A DNA stretch of 64,000 nucleotides from positions 620,001 through 684,000 of the forward strand of contig CBDCPP010000001.1 of NCBI GenBank assembly GCA_965220315.1, read 5' to 3'. This document shows, in pieces, positions 7,960 to 17,388 of this stretch (the stretch's first letter is position 1; each line of letters starts with the position of its first letter). The notes under the pieces are model-generated. The model did not search any database. It was not told where the DNA came from and was given only the letters and a program-made list of their open reading frames with translations. The DNA is from JAPOXK01 sp965220315 (GTDB lineage Bacteria > Chloroflexota > Dehalococcoidia > Bin125). The position numbers and the translations under genes are program-made.

Positions 7960-9013
7960 GCTGTTCCAATGCCAACTCCACCAATTGGGATACGAGTTCT
8001 GGGAAAGGAACTCCTGCCTCTTCCCAGAGGCGGGGGAACATGCTCACACTCGTGAAGCCGGGGATGGTGTTAATTTCACTCAGCCAGATTGTGTCGTTCT
8101 TTTCGACCAGGAAGTCCACGCGTCCCATACCAGCGCAGTTGATGGCGCGGTAGGCGTCCAGTGCCATCGATCGGATCTTGTCGCTGAGGGCAGTCGGCAG
8201 GTGGGCTGGGACCACGAGCTTGGTCTGTCGGTCTTCGTATTTGGCGACATAGTCATAGAACTCGCGCTGGTAACGGATTTCGCCTAGTGGCGACGCGGTA
8301 GCGTCGGCGTTGCCGAGTATGGCGCACTCGATCTCTCGCGCATCGATCGCTTGCTCAAGCAGGATGCGACTGTCGATGCGGAAGGCGTTTGCGACGGCGC
8401 GGTCGAGATCGTCAGCGCGGTGGACCTTGGTCGTGGCGATGCTGCTTCCACCTTGGGCTGGCTTCACGAACACTGGGTAGGAGAGCTGCGCGGCAGCGCG
8501 TACGGCGGCGGTAGGGCTGGCGCGCCAGTTGTGCCAAGTTAAAACCCGGCAGGGGAGTGTGGGGAGGCCAGCTTCATGGAAGAGGCGCTTCGTGATCGTC
8601 TTGTCCATCGCGATTGCTGAAGCGGCGACGCCCGCGCCTACGTAGGGCAGGCCTGCGAGTTCCAGCAATCCCTGAATGATGCCGTCTTCGCCGTGGCGCC
8701 CGTGGATTAGCGGGAAGACGATGTTGCACTCGGTAAGAGCTTCCAACACCTGCGGTCGGGTGAGCAGGCCGGAGCCAGCTGTGCCGCTGACTTCTTCCCG
8801 CGCTCCGGCATCCATTGCGGCGATCTGCGCCTCAGTCTCGGCGGGCTGGAGCCAGGTGCCTTGCCGTGTGACGCCGAAGCAGAGTGATTCAAAGCGAGTC
8901 TCGTCTAAGGCTGCGAGTACGGCGCGCGCGGACCGCACTGAGATTGAGTGCTCGGAGGAAGCGCCCCCGAAGATCACACCTACCGTGGGAGTAATGACTT
9001 CTGTAGCGCTCAC
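7925..9013 (-). CDS. ddl: D-alanine--D-alanine ligase
   Basis: ATP-grasp enzyme making the D-Ala-D-Ala dipeptide used by MurF. N-terminal VIFGGASSEHSISVRSA is the family signature. PLIHGRHGEDGIIQG follows, then FVKPAQGGSSIATTKV in the ATP-grasp domain. The metal and D-Ala site is DFLVE with LSEINTIPGFTSVSMFP. Its 362 residues are typical. Its ATG overlaps the murB stop by 4 bases (ATGA). Having ddl between murB and ftsQ matches the classic dcw order. Confidence 0.97.
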   Translation of the reverse strand: MSATEVITPTVGVIFGGASSEHSISVRSARAVLAALDETRFESLCFGVTRQGTWLQPAETEAQIAAMDAGAREEVSGTAGSGLLTRPQVLEALTECNIVFPLIHGRHGEDGIIQGLLELAGLPYVGAGVAASAIAMDKTITKRLFHEAGLPTLPCRVLTWHNWRASPTAAVRAAAQLSYPVFVKPAQGGSSIATTKVHRADDLDRAVANAFRIDSRILLEQAIDAREIECAILGNADATASPLGEIRYQREFYDYVAKYEDRQTKLVVPAHLPTALSDKIRSMALDAYRAINCAGMGRVDFLVEKNDTIWLSEINTIPGFTSVSMFPRLWEEAGVPFPELVSQLVELALEQHAERSHRAAYE

Positions 9014-9927
9014 GCGAAGCCCTCTCCGACCAGTGCTACCTCGGCGTGTAGCTCGATCCCGAACGTGTCGAGCACGCGCTTACCAGCCAGCCGCATCAGA
9101 GCGTGCACGTCAGCGGCCTGGGCGGATCCCTGGTTAATAATCCAGTTGGTATGTTTTCCACTGATGCTGGCGTCCCCGATCCGATGACCGCGCAACCCCA
9201 CTTTGTCGATGAGCCACCATGCGGGATGTGGTGACGGATTTTTGAAGATCGAGCCAGCGTTACGCCCGCGGGGCTGCGTATTCCTTCGCTTCGCTTCGAG
9301 TTGTTCGATGCGCGCGCGTGCCGCGTCGTGGTTGCCCTCTTCCAGATGGAACTCGACACCGAGAATGACGCGGTCGACCAACAGCCCTCGTGTGAATGCG
9401 CTTGATCGATACTCCAAGCCGAGCTCTTCGGCGAGGATCGTCGTCTCGCGACCGTCGGGCTCGAGCACGTCAATGCTGGTGAGTACATCCGCCAGACACC
9501 CGCCGTAGGCGCCGGCGTTGTATACGACTGCGCCGCCGAGGCTGCCGGGGATGCCGGCAGCCCACTCCAATCCGGTGAGTGACTGGTCGGCCGTGCTGCG
9601 TGCGAGCCTGGCAAGCGAGGTACCCGATTCGGCATCTAACCGGATCCCAGAGTCGATGCTCCGTGGCTCGGCGACGGCAGTCGCGCGATTCTCGATGACG
9701 ATGCCTCGGATCCCGCTGTCGCCTACGATGAGGTTGGAGCCGGAGCCCAGCACGAAGACCGGCACGGCGGCGGCACGGGCGGTGCGTGTGAGGTCCCTCA
9801 ACTGCGCGCGAGTCGTAGCGATGGCGTAAAAGTCTGTGGGCCCGCCGATGCCGAAAGTGGTGTGCCGCGCCATCGGCTCATCGGCGTGGACTTCCGCGAT
9901 CGCTTCAAGATGCTGGCGCAGCGTCAT
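9010..9927 (-). CDS. murB: UDP-N-acetylmuramate dehydrogenase
   Basis: FAD enzyme reducing UDP-GlcNAc-enolpyruvate to UDP-MurNAc. HTTFGIGGPTDFY opens the FAD-binding domain, VLGSGSNLIVGDSG is the FAD loop, and GIPGSLGGAVVYNAGAYGG contacts flavin and substrate. RGRNAGSIFKNP carries the catalytic serine that protonates the intermediate. The frame is open for 83 more codons upstream, but that stretch is the shadow of murC. The ATG at 9927 overlaps the murC stop by ATGA and gives a normal 305-residue protein. Confidence 0.96.
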   Translation of the reverse strand: MTLRQHLEAIAEVHADEPMARHTTFGIGGPTDFYAIATTRAQLRDLTRTARAAAVPVFVLGSGSNLIVGDSGIRGIVIENRATAVAEPRSIDSGIRLDAESGTSLARLARSTADQSLTGLEWAAGIPGSLGGAVVYNAGAYGGCLADVLTSIDVLEPDGRETTILAEELGLEYRSSAFTRGLLVDRVILGVEFHLEEGNHDAARARIEQLEAKRRNTQPRGRNAGSIFKNPSPHPAWWLIDKVGLRGHRIGDASISGKHTNWIINQGSAQAADVHALMRLAGKRVLDTFGIELHAEVALVGEGFA

Positions 9928-11300
9928 CGTTGGTCCAGCCGTTCCAGGATGTGTGGGCCGGCTGTATCTACGTCCCCGGCGCCCATCGTGAAACAGATGT
10001 CGCCAGGCCGCAGCTCGGCGCAGATAGCCATCACAGTGGTCTCCAGATCGCCCGTGTAGCGCGCCACAGGAGCGGCGATCGATTGTGCTAACGCTTCGGC
10101 GTCTAGACCGGCGCTCGCGTCTTCGCGCGCAGCGTAGGTGTCCGTGAAGAAGAGGAGGTCGACGCCCGCGAAGCAATGCGTAAAGCCCTCTTGGAGGTAG
10201 GCGGAGCGGCTGTAGGTGTGCGGTTGGAACAGGACTACAAGCCGTCGGTTGGGGAAGCGCCGCCGTGCTGCTTTTACGGTCTCCGCGATCTCCGACGGAT
10301 GGTGAGCGTAGTCGTCTATCAATGTGACACCGGTAGATTCACCCGTCTGTTCAAAGCGGCGACGGACGCCGCGGAAGGCCACGAGAGCTTGCTGTGAGGC
10401 TTCGAAGGATGCACCGCCATGGAGGCTCGCGGCCGTAGCCGCGAGGGCGTTGCGCACGTTGAAGAAACCGGGGACTATCAGCTCGATCGTCCCAAGCGCG
10501 GCGTCCCCGCGGTGCACAGAAAAGTGTGAAGCGCTGACGCTTTCGTGCACGTCGACCGCACGCCACGTCGAGTCGGCGTTTGTGCCGAAGGTTTCGACGG
10601 TGATGTCAGGCCGCTCCGCCGCGAGCTGCTGGGCAATGGTCAAGGCTGTGGGACTGTCCGCCCCAATGATGAGCGTGCCCTGCTTTTCAATCGTGCGCCC
10701 GTATCCGATAAACGCCTCGTGGAGCGCCGCGTCGTCTCGATAGTAGTCCAAGTGATCCCGCTCGACGTTAGTCAAGACTGCGATCGTCGGTGTGTACTCA
10801 TGGAAGGCGTGAGCGTACTCATCGGCCTCAATGACGGCCTGGGACCCGCGACCGCGCGCGGCTTGGCTCGCTAGTCCAATGTACTCACCGCCGAGTACGT
10901 AGGTCGGGTCCAGGCCGGCTTCGCGCAGGATGAGAGTCAGCATAGTCGCGGTGGTGGTCTTGCCATGGGTGCCCGCGACTGTCAGGGTCGAGCGATCCTG
11001 GGCGATGCGGCTTACCATCTGCGCCCGCGTCAGCAACTCGGTTCCGGCCGCGCGGGCTGCGGTAACCTCAGCGTTCTCATCCTTTACGGCTGCTGTGCGG
11101 ATTACCAGGTCGGCGCCGCAGACATTGGCCGCTGTGTGCCCAATGATGACCGTGGCGCCGCGGGCGGCAAGTTCGTCGGTGAGGTGGTTGGCGACAAGAT
11201 CGGAACCACTGACGGTCCAACCTTCATCCAAGAGAATGCGCGCCAGCCCGCTCATATGTATGCCGCCGATGCCGATGAAGTGCGCGGTAGGGGTGCTCAC
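9924..11300 (-). CDS. murC: UDP-N-acetylmuramate--L-alanine ligase
   Basis: First amino-acid-adding Mur ligase. The three-domain ligase starts with the nucleotide-sugar fold FIGIGGIHMSGLARIL. The central ATPase has GTHGKTTTATML (P-loop), the EADEY metal-binding segment and NVERDHLDYY. The C-terminal domain has DDYAHHPSEI and FQPHTYSRS. At 458 residues it is normal. The GTG start at 11300 overlaps the murG stop by GTGA. Confidence 0.97.
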   Translation of the reverse strand: MSTPTAHFIGIGGIHMSGLARILLDEGWTVSGSDLVANHLTDELAARGATVIIGHTAANVCGADLVIRTAAVKDENAEVTAARAAGTELLTRAQMVSRIAQDRSTLTVAGTHGKTTTATMLTLILREAGLDPTYVLGGEYIGLASQAARGRGSQAVIEADEYAHAFHEYTPTIAVLTNVERDHLDYYRDDAALHEAFIGYGRTIEKQGTLIIGADSPTALTIAQQLAAERPDITVETFGTNADSTWRAVDVHESVSASHFSVHRGDAALGTIELIVPGFFNVRNALAATAASLHGGASFEASQQALVAFRGVRRRFEQTGESTGVTLIDDYAHHPSEIAETVKAARRRFPNRRLVVLFQPHTYSRSAYLQEGFTHCFAGVDLLFFTDTYAAREDASAGLDAEALAQSIAAPVARYTGDLETTVMAICAELRPGDICFTMGAGDVDTAGPHILERLDQR

Positions 11301-12388
11301 CGTCGGGCCTCCCAGAGTACCTCTGCGATCCGTTCTGCGGCGTCGGATCGTGCGCGATCGTGTGCCGCTTGCCGCATTGCGGTAAGGCGGTCTTCGTCTT
11401 GCAGTATGGAAAGGGTGGTAGGGAGGAGTTCCGCTGCGACATCCGCGTCATCCAGGACGATCGCCGCGCCTACATCCTCTAAAATCGCGGCGTTGCGACG
11501 CTGGTGCGCGCCAGCTTCCGGGAGCGGCACTAACACCGCCGGCAACCCGGCTGCGGGGAATTCACCTAGGACTGATGCGCCAGAGCGTGCGATGGCGAGG
11601 TCGGCCGCGACCATGGCCACGGGAAGATCATCACCGAGATAGCCGAAGACGTGATAACGCGTGCGCAGAGTCGCAGGTAGTGCGTCGCGGCGCGCGCACA
11701 GGCGCGCCTCGTCGCGCGGGCCGGTGACGTGAATCACGTGGGCGGCTTCTAAAACCTTGTCTAACTGTGCGCTGATAGCGTCATTGATGGTGCGCGATCC
11801 CTGAACGGCAGCCGTAACCAATAGCGTGGGCGAGCCGTTCAACTGGAAACGCGCGCGGGCCATAGGCCGGTCTAGCTCTCGGAAGACGGCGCGAAGAGGG
11901 TAGCCCGTGGCGACCGTCTTCCGGACGGGCAATGCGTCGATAGAGGTGGAGTGGGTGACGCAGACGGTGGTAGCGAGACGCGCCAGTATACGCACGGCCC
12001 AGCCAGGCTCAATATCTGGGAGGAAGACAACGAGCGGATATTGCAAGAGCCAGGCGGCAATCCCCACGGGGATGCTGACGTAACCGCCCGTAACGAAGAC
12101 GACATCGGGGTGGAAGCGGCGCAGGACGAGGAGCGCTTGGACGACACCGTACGCTAGTACTAGCGTCGACCAGGCTTGGCTAAGCACATGCCGGCCGCGG
12201 AGTGCCCGTGCGGATACGGCGGCGAACGGGACCCTAGCATCGGTAGTGATCGTGGCTTCGACACCCGCTGCGCGTCCCACGTACATGAGTTCAAGTTCCT
12301 CGCGTAGCAGGCTACGCAGCGCTCCCGCCACCGCGAGTCCTGGAAAGATATGACCGCCACTGCCGCCGCCACCGATAACGAGCCTCAT
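11297..12388 (-). CDS. murG: UDP-GlcNAc:lipid I N-acetylglucosaminyltransferase
   Basis: GT28 glycosyltransferase converting lipid I to lipid II at the inner face of the membrane. The N-terminal Gly-rich motif IGGGGSGGHIFPGLAVA appears at residues 4-20. FVTGGYVSIPVGIAA is the second loop; the C-terminal donor-binding domain has ARSGASVLGEFPAAGLPAVLVPLPEA. Its 363 residues are normal. The frame continues 18 codons upstream, but the ATG at 12388 overlaps the ftsW stop by ATGA and starts directly with the Rossmann strand MRLVIGGGG. Confidence 0.96.
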   Translation of the reverse strand: MRLVIGGGGSGGHIFPGLAVAGALRSLLREELELMYVGRAAGVEATITTDARVPFAAVSARALRGRHVLSQAWSTLVLAYGVVQALLVLRRFHPDVVFVTGGYVSIPVGIAAWLLQYPLVVFLPDIEPGWAVRILARLATTVCVTHSTSIDALPVRKTVATGYPLRAVFRELDRPMARARFQLNGSPTLLVTAAVQGSRTINDAISAQLDKVLEAAHVIHVTGPRDEARLCARRDALPATLRTRYHVFGYLGDDLPVAMVAADLAIARSGASVLGEFPAAGLPAVLVPLPEAGAHQRRNAAILEDVGAAIVLDDADVAAELLPTTLSILQDEDRLTAMRQAAHDRARSDAAERIAEVLWEARR

Positions 12389-13608
12389 AACGAGCGCTCC
12401 AAACTTGTGCGCTTTTGGTTCTCTTGGCGGCGCTGAAGCCATGCAGGTCCTTCATCTTGCCTGGCAAAACGCGAAATGCTGACTAGCACCCCTGCCGCCG
12501 CCAGCGTTGCGATCAGCGCCGAACTTCCAAAGGAGATGAAAGGCAGAGGGATTCCTGTGAGGGGAATGGTGCGCGTGACGCCACCAATGTTGAAGAAGGC
12601 TTGCACGGCGATCCAAGTTACGATTCCCGTTGCAAGCAGCATTCCGAACGGGTCACTGGTGCGCGCGGCGATGCGTGCGCCGCGATAGACCAGGAAACCG
12701 ACCAAGCACATGACCAATAGCGCGCCGGCGAACCCTGCTTCTTCCCCGATGATGGCGAAGATACCATCCGTGTGAGCGGACGGGACGTAGAGGAACTTCT
12801 GACGGCTTTCGCCGATACCGACGCCGGTTGGCCCGCCGCTGCCAAGCGCGATTAGAAGCTGCAGCGTCTGAAAGCCAGAAGCTTGCGGGTCGGACTCGGC
12901 AGCGACGAATGACGTGAACCGCTCGAGGCCGTAGCCAGCGATAGCGATGATCCCGAACAGGACACCTCCACCGACGACGGTCAACGCCAGGGTATGGCGC
13001 AATGCCGCACCGGCAATGAAGAACATTGCTCCTGCGACTATCACGATAACCAGCGCGGTGCCTAAATCTGGCTCCGCCATGATGAGAAATCCAAAGAGTC
13101 CGACCATCACAGAAAAGGGAACGACACCCAGGGTGACGTGACGGATCGCGGGGCCGCGTGAAGCTAACCAGGCTGCTACATAGATCGCTACGGCGAGCTT
13201 TGCGAATTCGGACGGCTGTACGGGCGGCAGCGATCCAATCTGTATCCAGCGGCGCGCGCCGTTCTGCTCGACGCCGATCCCAGGCAGAAGTACGGCGACC
13301 AGTGCGACGATCGCGATGATCAGGATGATAGGGCTCCACGCGCGGAGTCGCCGGTAGTCGAAGCGGGCAAGGGCGACGAACACGATCAGGCCCACCACAG
13401 CGCCGGCCAGCTGGCGAATAGCGAAGTAGCGTGGGTCGCCAAACAGCTGCTGCCCCACGGCAACAGACGCGCTGAAGACAAATACCAGACCGATCACGGT
13501 TAGCGCGATCACGGCGCCAATGAGCAACCAGTCAGGCGAGTTAGCGTCGCGCTGCCCCGCTTCGCTAGCGAAGCGGGCTTGTCGAATCGCCAGATTAGCC
13601 TGTGTCAT
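12385..13608 (-). CDS. ftsW: Peptidoglycan glycosyltransferase FtsW
   Basis: SEDS-family polymerase that, with its cognate PBP2b/FtsI, polymerises lipid II at the septum. The 407-residue protein has about ten membrane segments. SEDS hallmarks are GARRWIQIGSLPPVQPSEFAK in the large loop, AEPDLGTALVIV, HTDGIFAIIGEEAGF with the conserved acidic pair, and GIPLPFISFGSSALI near the end. A basic tail (LQRRQENQKRTSLER) is probably cytoplasmic. It overlaps murD and murG by 4 bases each. A RodA paralogue is possible by sequence alone, but position in dcw favours FtsW. Confidence 0.96.
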   Translation of the reverse strand: MTQANLAIRQARFASEAGQRDANSPDWLLIGAVIALTVIGLVFVFSASVAVGQQLFGDPRYFAIRQLAGAVVGLIVFVALARFDYRRLRAWSPIILIIAIVALVAVLLPGIGVEQNGARRWIQIGSLPPVQPSEFAKLAVAIYVAAWLASRGPAIRHVTLGVVPFSVMVGLFGFLIMAEPDLGTALVIVIVAGAMFFIAGAALRHTLALTVVGGGVLFGIIAIAGYGLERFTSFVAAESDPQASGFQTLQLLIALGSGGPTGVGIGESRQKFLYVPSAHTDGIFAIIGEEAGFAGALLVMCLVGFLVYRGARIAARTSDPFGMLLATGIVTWIAVQAFFNIGGVTRTIPLTGIPLPFISFGSSALIATLAAAGVLVSISRFARQDEGPAWLQRRQENQKRTSLERSL

Positions 13609-15017
13609 CGTGACTTTCTCGCGTCTTCGGCTTCTAGCGTCCGCAGGAGGTCCACAAAGTGCCGTCCGCGCGCTGCGAAGTTGGGGTAAGCATCGAACGA
13701 TGCACCTGCGGGCGAGAGCAAGACGACATCACCCGGCTGTGCGAGTTCGTATGCTGCCTGCACAGCCTGGGGCAGAGTCTCGACGACGCGGGTTTCTAGT
13801 GTGGCTGTATCGGCCGCTAGCGATGCGATGAAGCCTGGGCCAGCCTCGCCGAAGCCAATCACCGCCCGCGCGCGACTGCGCACTTCCGTCGCCAATTCTT
13901 CTAGCGGAAGCTGCTTGTCGCGACCGCCTAGCAGCAGCACGATCGGCGCGTCGAAAGAGCGCAGTGCGGCGAGCGTACGTTCGGGCGTCGTAGCAATGGA
14001 GTCATTGACGTAGAGGACGGCGTCAATCGTCGCGATCTCTTCCAAGCGCTGTGGGACGCCCCGGAAAGCGGCAATGACAGATGCTGCCGCGTCGAGTGGT
14101 GCACCCCAAGCGCCGACGATAGCGACTGCTGCAAGGACGTTCTGGACGTTATGGGCGCCGCGGAGAGCGATGGCTGAGACGGGAGCAATCTCACGCGTGT
14201 GAGAGCCATCGCGCCAGACGATCCGGTCACCTTCGACGAAGGCGCCGCGCTTGCCACCGCCCCTCCCGAACGCGTAGCACTGGGCGGGGGTGTCCTGCGC
14301 TAGTGCCGCCGCCGCGTTATCGGTGGGGAGTACAACGATGTCATCCGGGGTCTGGTGGCGCACGAGTTTGCGCTTGAGGTCCACATAGTCCGTCCAACCG
14401 AATTGATCGAGATGGTTGGGTGCGATGTTCAGCACAGCTGCGAGGTGGGGACTGCGGTCGGTCCGGAGGAGCTGCGTATGGCTGATCTCGAGAACAACCA
14501 CGGTGTCGCGGTCGATCGAAGGGAGTTGTTCCAAGACGCCCGTGCCGATGTTACCGCCCGCGATGACCGTCATGCCTGTTGCCTGCAAGATCCGATGAAC
14601 TAGGGTGGTGGTGGTGGTTTTACCAGCACTTCCCGTGATGCCGATCACCGGCGTGGGACAACGCTGCAGGAATAAGCGCATCGTTGCGCTGATGGGCAGA
14701 CCTTGCGTGTGAGCGGACGCAACGAGTGGATGGCTATCCAAGATGCCCTGACTCACGACGAGGGCGTCGAGATGCTGTGTGTCCAGCGCTTCGGGTGTAT
14801 CCGGCAGTAGCCCGATCTGATCATCAGCGAGCGCGGCTTGCTCGTTCTGTAACTCGTCGAACGAGCGACGTTCAAAGACAGTGATCGCGGCGGCCCCTTC
14901 GCTTTTCAGGAAGCGCACGGCGTCTTGGCCTTCGATGCCGAGCCCCACGACTCCCACGCACAGCCCTGCGAAGCTTGTGGGCTCAATGCGCGGTTGCTTA
15001 GCGTTCCCGATTCTCAT
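13605..15017 (-). CDS. murD: UDP-N-acetylmuramoyl-L-alanine--D-glutamate ligase
   Basis: Second Mur ligase, adding D-Glu. The N-terminal domain opens with GVVGLGIEGQDAVRFL. The ATPase domain has the P-loop GSAGKTTTTTLVHRI, slightly different from the usual GTNGKTT, followed by GGNIGTGV, EISHTQL and LNIAPNHLDQFG. The C-terminal domain contains NDSIATTPERTLAAL and LLLGGRDKQLP. SPAGASFDAYPNFAARGRHF closes it. At 470 residues it is normal. It starts 4 bases after the mraY stop. Confidence 0.96.
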   Translation of the reverse strand: MRIGNAKQPRIEPTSFAGLCVGVVGLGIEGQDAVRFLKSEGAAAITVFERRSFDELQNEQAALADDQIGLLPDTPEALDTQHLDALVVSQGILDSHPLVASAHTQGLPISATMRLFLQRCPTPVIGITGSAGKTTTTTLVHRILQATGMTVIAGGNIGTGVLEQLPSIDRDTVVVLEISHTQLLRTDRSPHLAAVLNIAPNHLDQFGWTDYVDLKRKLVRHQTPDDIVVLPTDNAAAALAQDTPAQCYAFGRGGGKRGAFVEGDRIVWRDGSHTREIAPVSAIALRGAHNVQNVLAAVAIVGAWGAPLDAAASVIAAFRGVPQRLEEIATIDAVLYVNDSIATTPERTLAALRSFDAPIVLLLGGRDKQLPLEELATEVRSRARAVIGFGEAGPGFIASLAADTATLETRVVETLPQAVQAAYELAQPGDVVLLSPAGASFDAYPNFAARGRHFVDLLRTLEAEDARKSR

Positions 15018-15021
15018 CTGC

Positions 15022-15984
15022 TCATACCTGTAGGGCTAAGGCGATTCCTAATACGGCCCCGGCTATCCCGATGATCCAAAAGCGAGTGACGATCTGCGGC
15101 TCCGACCAGCCCAACAGTTCGAAGTGGTTGTGGATCGGAGCCATACGGAATACACGCTTGCCACCGCTCCACTTGAAATATCCGATTTGAATGATGTCGC
15201 TCAGTGCTTCGATCACAAAGACGATGCCAATCACAGGCAGGAGTAACCAATGGCCTGTCATAAGCGCGACAAGCGCGAGCGCGCCGCCGAGCGCGAGCGC
15301 GCCAGTGTCGCCCATGAAGATCTGTGCAGGATGGGCGTTATACCAAAGGAAGCCGGCCAGCGCACCGAGAGTCGTGAAGCTGAAGCGCACGAGGAAATCT
15401 TGCTCCTGCGCGACTGCGATCACGCCGAACGCGGCAAACGCGATAGCTAAAGTGCCCCCGGTCAGTGAGTCCAGGCCGTCACTGACGGCAACTGATGTCG
15501 TTGTGGCGAGAATGATGAGGGCCGCGATGGCGATGTAAGCGGGGCCCAATGTATAGCTGCCGGCCCAGGGAATGTTCACGCTTTCAACGTCGAGTGCGTA
15601 GAAGAGAACGAAGGCCGCTGAAAGGCTGAACGTGGTCAACAGCGCGATCTTGATTCTCCAACTAAGTACGCGCTGGATCCGGCCGACGATCGTGCCTAGA
15701 TCGTCGAAGAGGCCGATCAAGCCAAGCACGACGATGCCAACCAATGGCAGCAGGATCGACTCACGCCCAACCACGTTCGTCGCGAGTGTGACGATAACGA
15801 TGCTGCCGAAGATCATGAGGCCACCCATGGTTGGGGTGCCTTCCTTCACAAGATGCGTCTGCGGCCCTTCTAAGCTGATTGCCTTTCCGAGCTGGCGCGC
15901 CTTGAGCCACTGGATCAACGGGTAGCCGATCACGATCGCGAGAAAGAACGCGGCGCCGGTCGTGGCGAGTGAGATGGAGGTCAT
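15022..15984 (-). CDS. mraY: Phospho-N-acetylmuramoyl-pentapeptide transferase
   Basis: Integral-membrane enzyme transferring phospho-MurNAc-pentapeptide to undecaprenyl phosphate to make lipid I. About nine to ten transmembrane helices span its 320 residues. Signatures are KEGTPTMGGLMI near residue 47, the DDLGTIVG acidic motif, SDGLDSLTGGTLAI, and NAHPAQIFMGDTGALALGGAL. The last cytoplasmic loop carries FRMAPIHNHFELLGWSE with the catalytic His region. The start overlaps murF by ATGA. Confidence 0.97.
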   Translation of the reverse strand: MTSISLATTGAAFFLAIVIGYPLIQWLKARQLGKAISLEGPQTHLVKEGTPTMGGLMIFGSIVIVTLATNVVGRESILLPLVGIVVLGLIGLFDDLGTIVGRIQRVLSWRIKIALLTTFSLSAAFVLFYALDVESVNIPWAGSYTLGPAYIAIAALIILATTTSVAVSDGLDSLTGGTLAIAFAAFGVIAVAQEQDFLVRFSFTTLGALAGFLWYNAHPAQIFMGDTGALALGGALALVALMTGHWLLLPVIGIVFVIEALSDIIQIGYFKWSGGKRVFRMAPIHNHFELLGWSEPQIVTRFWIIGIAGAVLGIALALQV

Positions 15985-17363
15985 GGTGTGATCAGGGCCT
16001 CAACGACTGTTTCGAGTTCTTGGGCATGCGAGGCTTTGATCAAGACAATGTCGTCCGCACCCAACTCCTGACGGAGGAGTTGGGTCGCTGGTTCCTTGTC
16101 TTCGAACCACTGGATCTGCCGGTGGCCGGCATCCCAGGCGGCGTCGGCGGTGATCTTGCCTAGCTCGCCGATTGCGACAAGACGGTCGCAGCGTCCAACA
16201 GCGTACGCGCCCACCGCGCGATGGCCGGCCGTTTCTTCGCTCCCCAGCTCCAGCATGTCACCCAGTACCGCGATGCGCTGCCCGGGTAGTTCGGCTAGGA
16301 GATCCAGTGCCGCCTGCACCGATAGGGGTGCCGCATTGTAGGTGTCGTCCAAGATGAGTGCGCCGGAGTAGGAGCGGCGCGGTTTCAGGCGCTGGCCAGC
16401 ATGCAGCATTGAAAGTGCCTCGGCGGTTTCGGCTAGGGTCCACCCGGCGCCGAGAGCGACTGCGGCGGCGGCGAGCGCGGTCATGACGTGATGGATGCCG
16501 ACGAGCGAGGTCCGCACGGCTGCGGACTGGCCCTCGAAGTTAAGCGTGAAGCTAATGCCGTCGAGACCCTGCGACGCTTCATCGGTCGCGCGAACATCAG
16601 CCTGCATCGTGCGCCCAAAAGTAAGAACGCGGGCAGAGGTCCGGTTGCGCATACACAACGTGCGGGGGTCGTCGGCGTTAAGAACTGCCAAGCCGTCTGC
16701 GGGCAGCGAGGCGGGCAATATGCCCTTTGCTTCCTCGATCGCTTCGATCGAACCGAAGCGTTCGAGGTGTGTTGGCCCGACATTCGTGACAATGCCGATC
16801 TCCGGCTGCGCGATTTCGCAGAGCAGCGAGATCTCGCGCAGATCGTAGGGTCCCATTTCAAGCACGGCCCAGGTGTGCTGCGGCTCGAGTCGTAAGAGGG
16901 AGAGCGGTAGACCGATCTCACTGTTGTAATTAAATGGGCTTTCCAGTGTGGGCGCGCGCCGAGCGAGCATCTGGGCGACCGCTTCACGCGTTGTGGTCTT
17001 GCCTACGCTTCCCGTCAGGCTTACAACGCGCACTGCATGCTGCTCCCGCCATTGTTTGGCTGCTGCCTGGAGAGCAGCGAGCGGGTCTTCGACTTGGAAG
17101 AGCGTCACATCGTCGCGGCGATCCGAAGCGGGTAGGGAGTCCGCGACGAAACGGCAGAGCAGGCCGGTGGCACCTCGGTCCATCGCGTCACCTACGAAGT
17201 AGTGTCCGTCCGTGTGCTCTCCGCGCAGAGCGATGAAGAGCGCATCGGGGCGTGCGCGACGCGAGTCCACGACGGCGTCGCAGAAAGGAGTTCGCGAGTA
17301 CTCATTGTGGGAGTTCAGAAGCAGCGGCCCCAACAACGACGCCAACTGCTGTGGACTGATCAC
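15981..17363 (-). CDS. murF: UDP-MurNAc-tripeptide--D-alanyl-D-alanine ligase
   Basis: Last cytoplasmic Mur ligase, adding D-Ala-D-Ala made by Ddl. The substrate domain has VVDSRRARPDALFIALRGEHTDGHYF. The P-loop is GSVGKTTTREAVAQML, followed by NYNSEIGLPLSLLRL, VLEMGPYDLREI and NVGPTHLERFGS. The C-terminal domain has ILDDTYNAAPLSVQAALDLL and LGDMLELGSEE. Start: a GTG at 17361-17363 preceded by AGGAGG 5 bases away (17369-17374) gives 460 residues. A longer frame overlapping ftsI is unlikely. murE, normally adjacent, is missing here. Confidence 0.96.
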   Translation of the reverse strand: MISPQQLASLLGPLLLNSHNEYSRTPFCDAVVDSRRARPDALFIALRGEHTDGHYFVGDAMDRGATGLLCRFVADSLPASDRRDDVTLFQVEDPLAALQAAAKQWREQHAVRVVSLTGSVGKTTTREAVAQMLARRAPTLESPFNYNSEIGLPLSLLRLEPQHTWAVLEMGPYDLREISLLCEIAQPEIGIVTNVGPTHLERFGSIEAIEEAKGILPASLPADGLAVLNADDPRTLCMRNRTSARVLTFGRTMQADVRATDEASQGLDGISFTLNFEGQSAAVRTSLVGIHHVMTALAAAAVALGAGWTLAETAEALSMLHAGQRLKPRRSYSGALILDDTYNAAPLSVQAALDLLAELPGQRIAVLGDMLELGSEETAGHRAVGAYAVGRCDRLVAIGELGKITADAAWDAGHRQIQWFEDKEPATQLLRQELGADDIVLIKASHAQELETVVEALITP

Positions 17364-17388
17364 GCTGCCTCCTGTCGCTGTACAGGCA

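Noticed and set aside
9928..10176. Upstream extension of murB by 83 codons
   Set aside because: It lies inside murC in another frame and is Arg-rich. The ATGA overlap start gives the normal MurB length.
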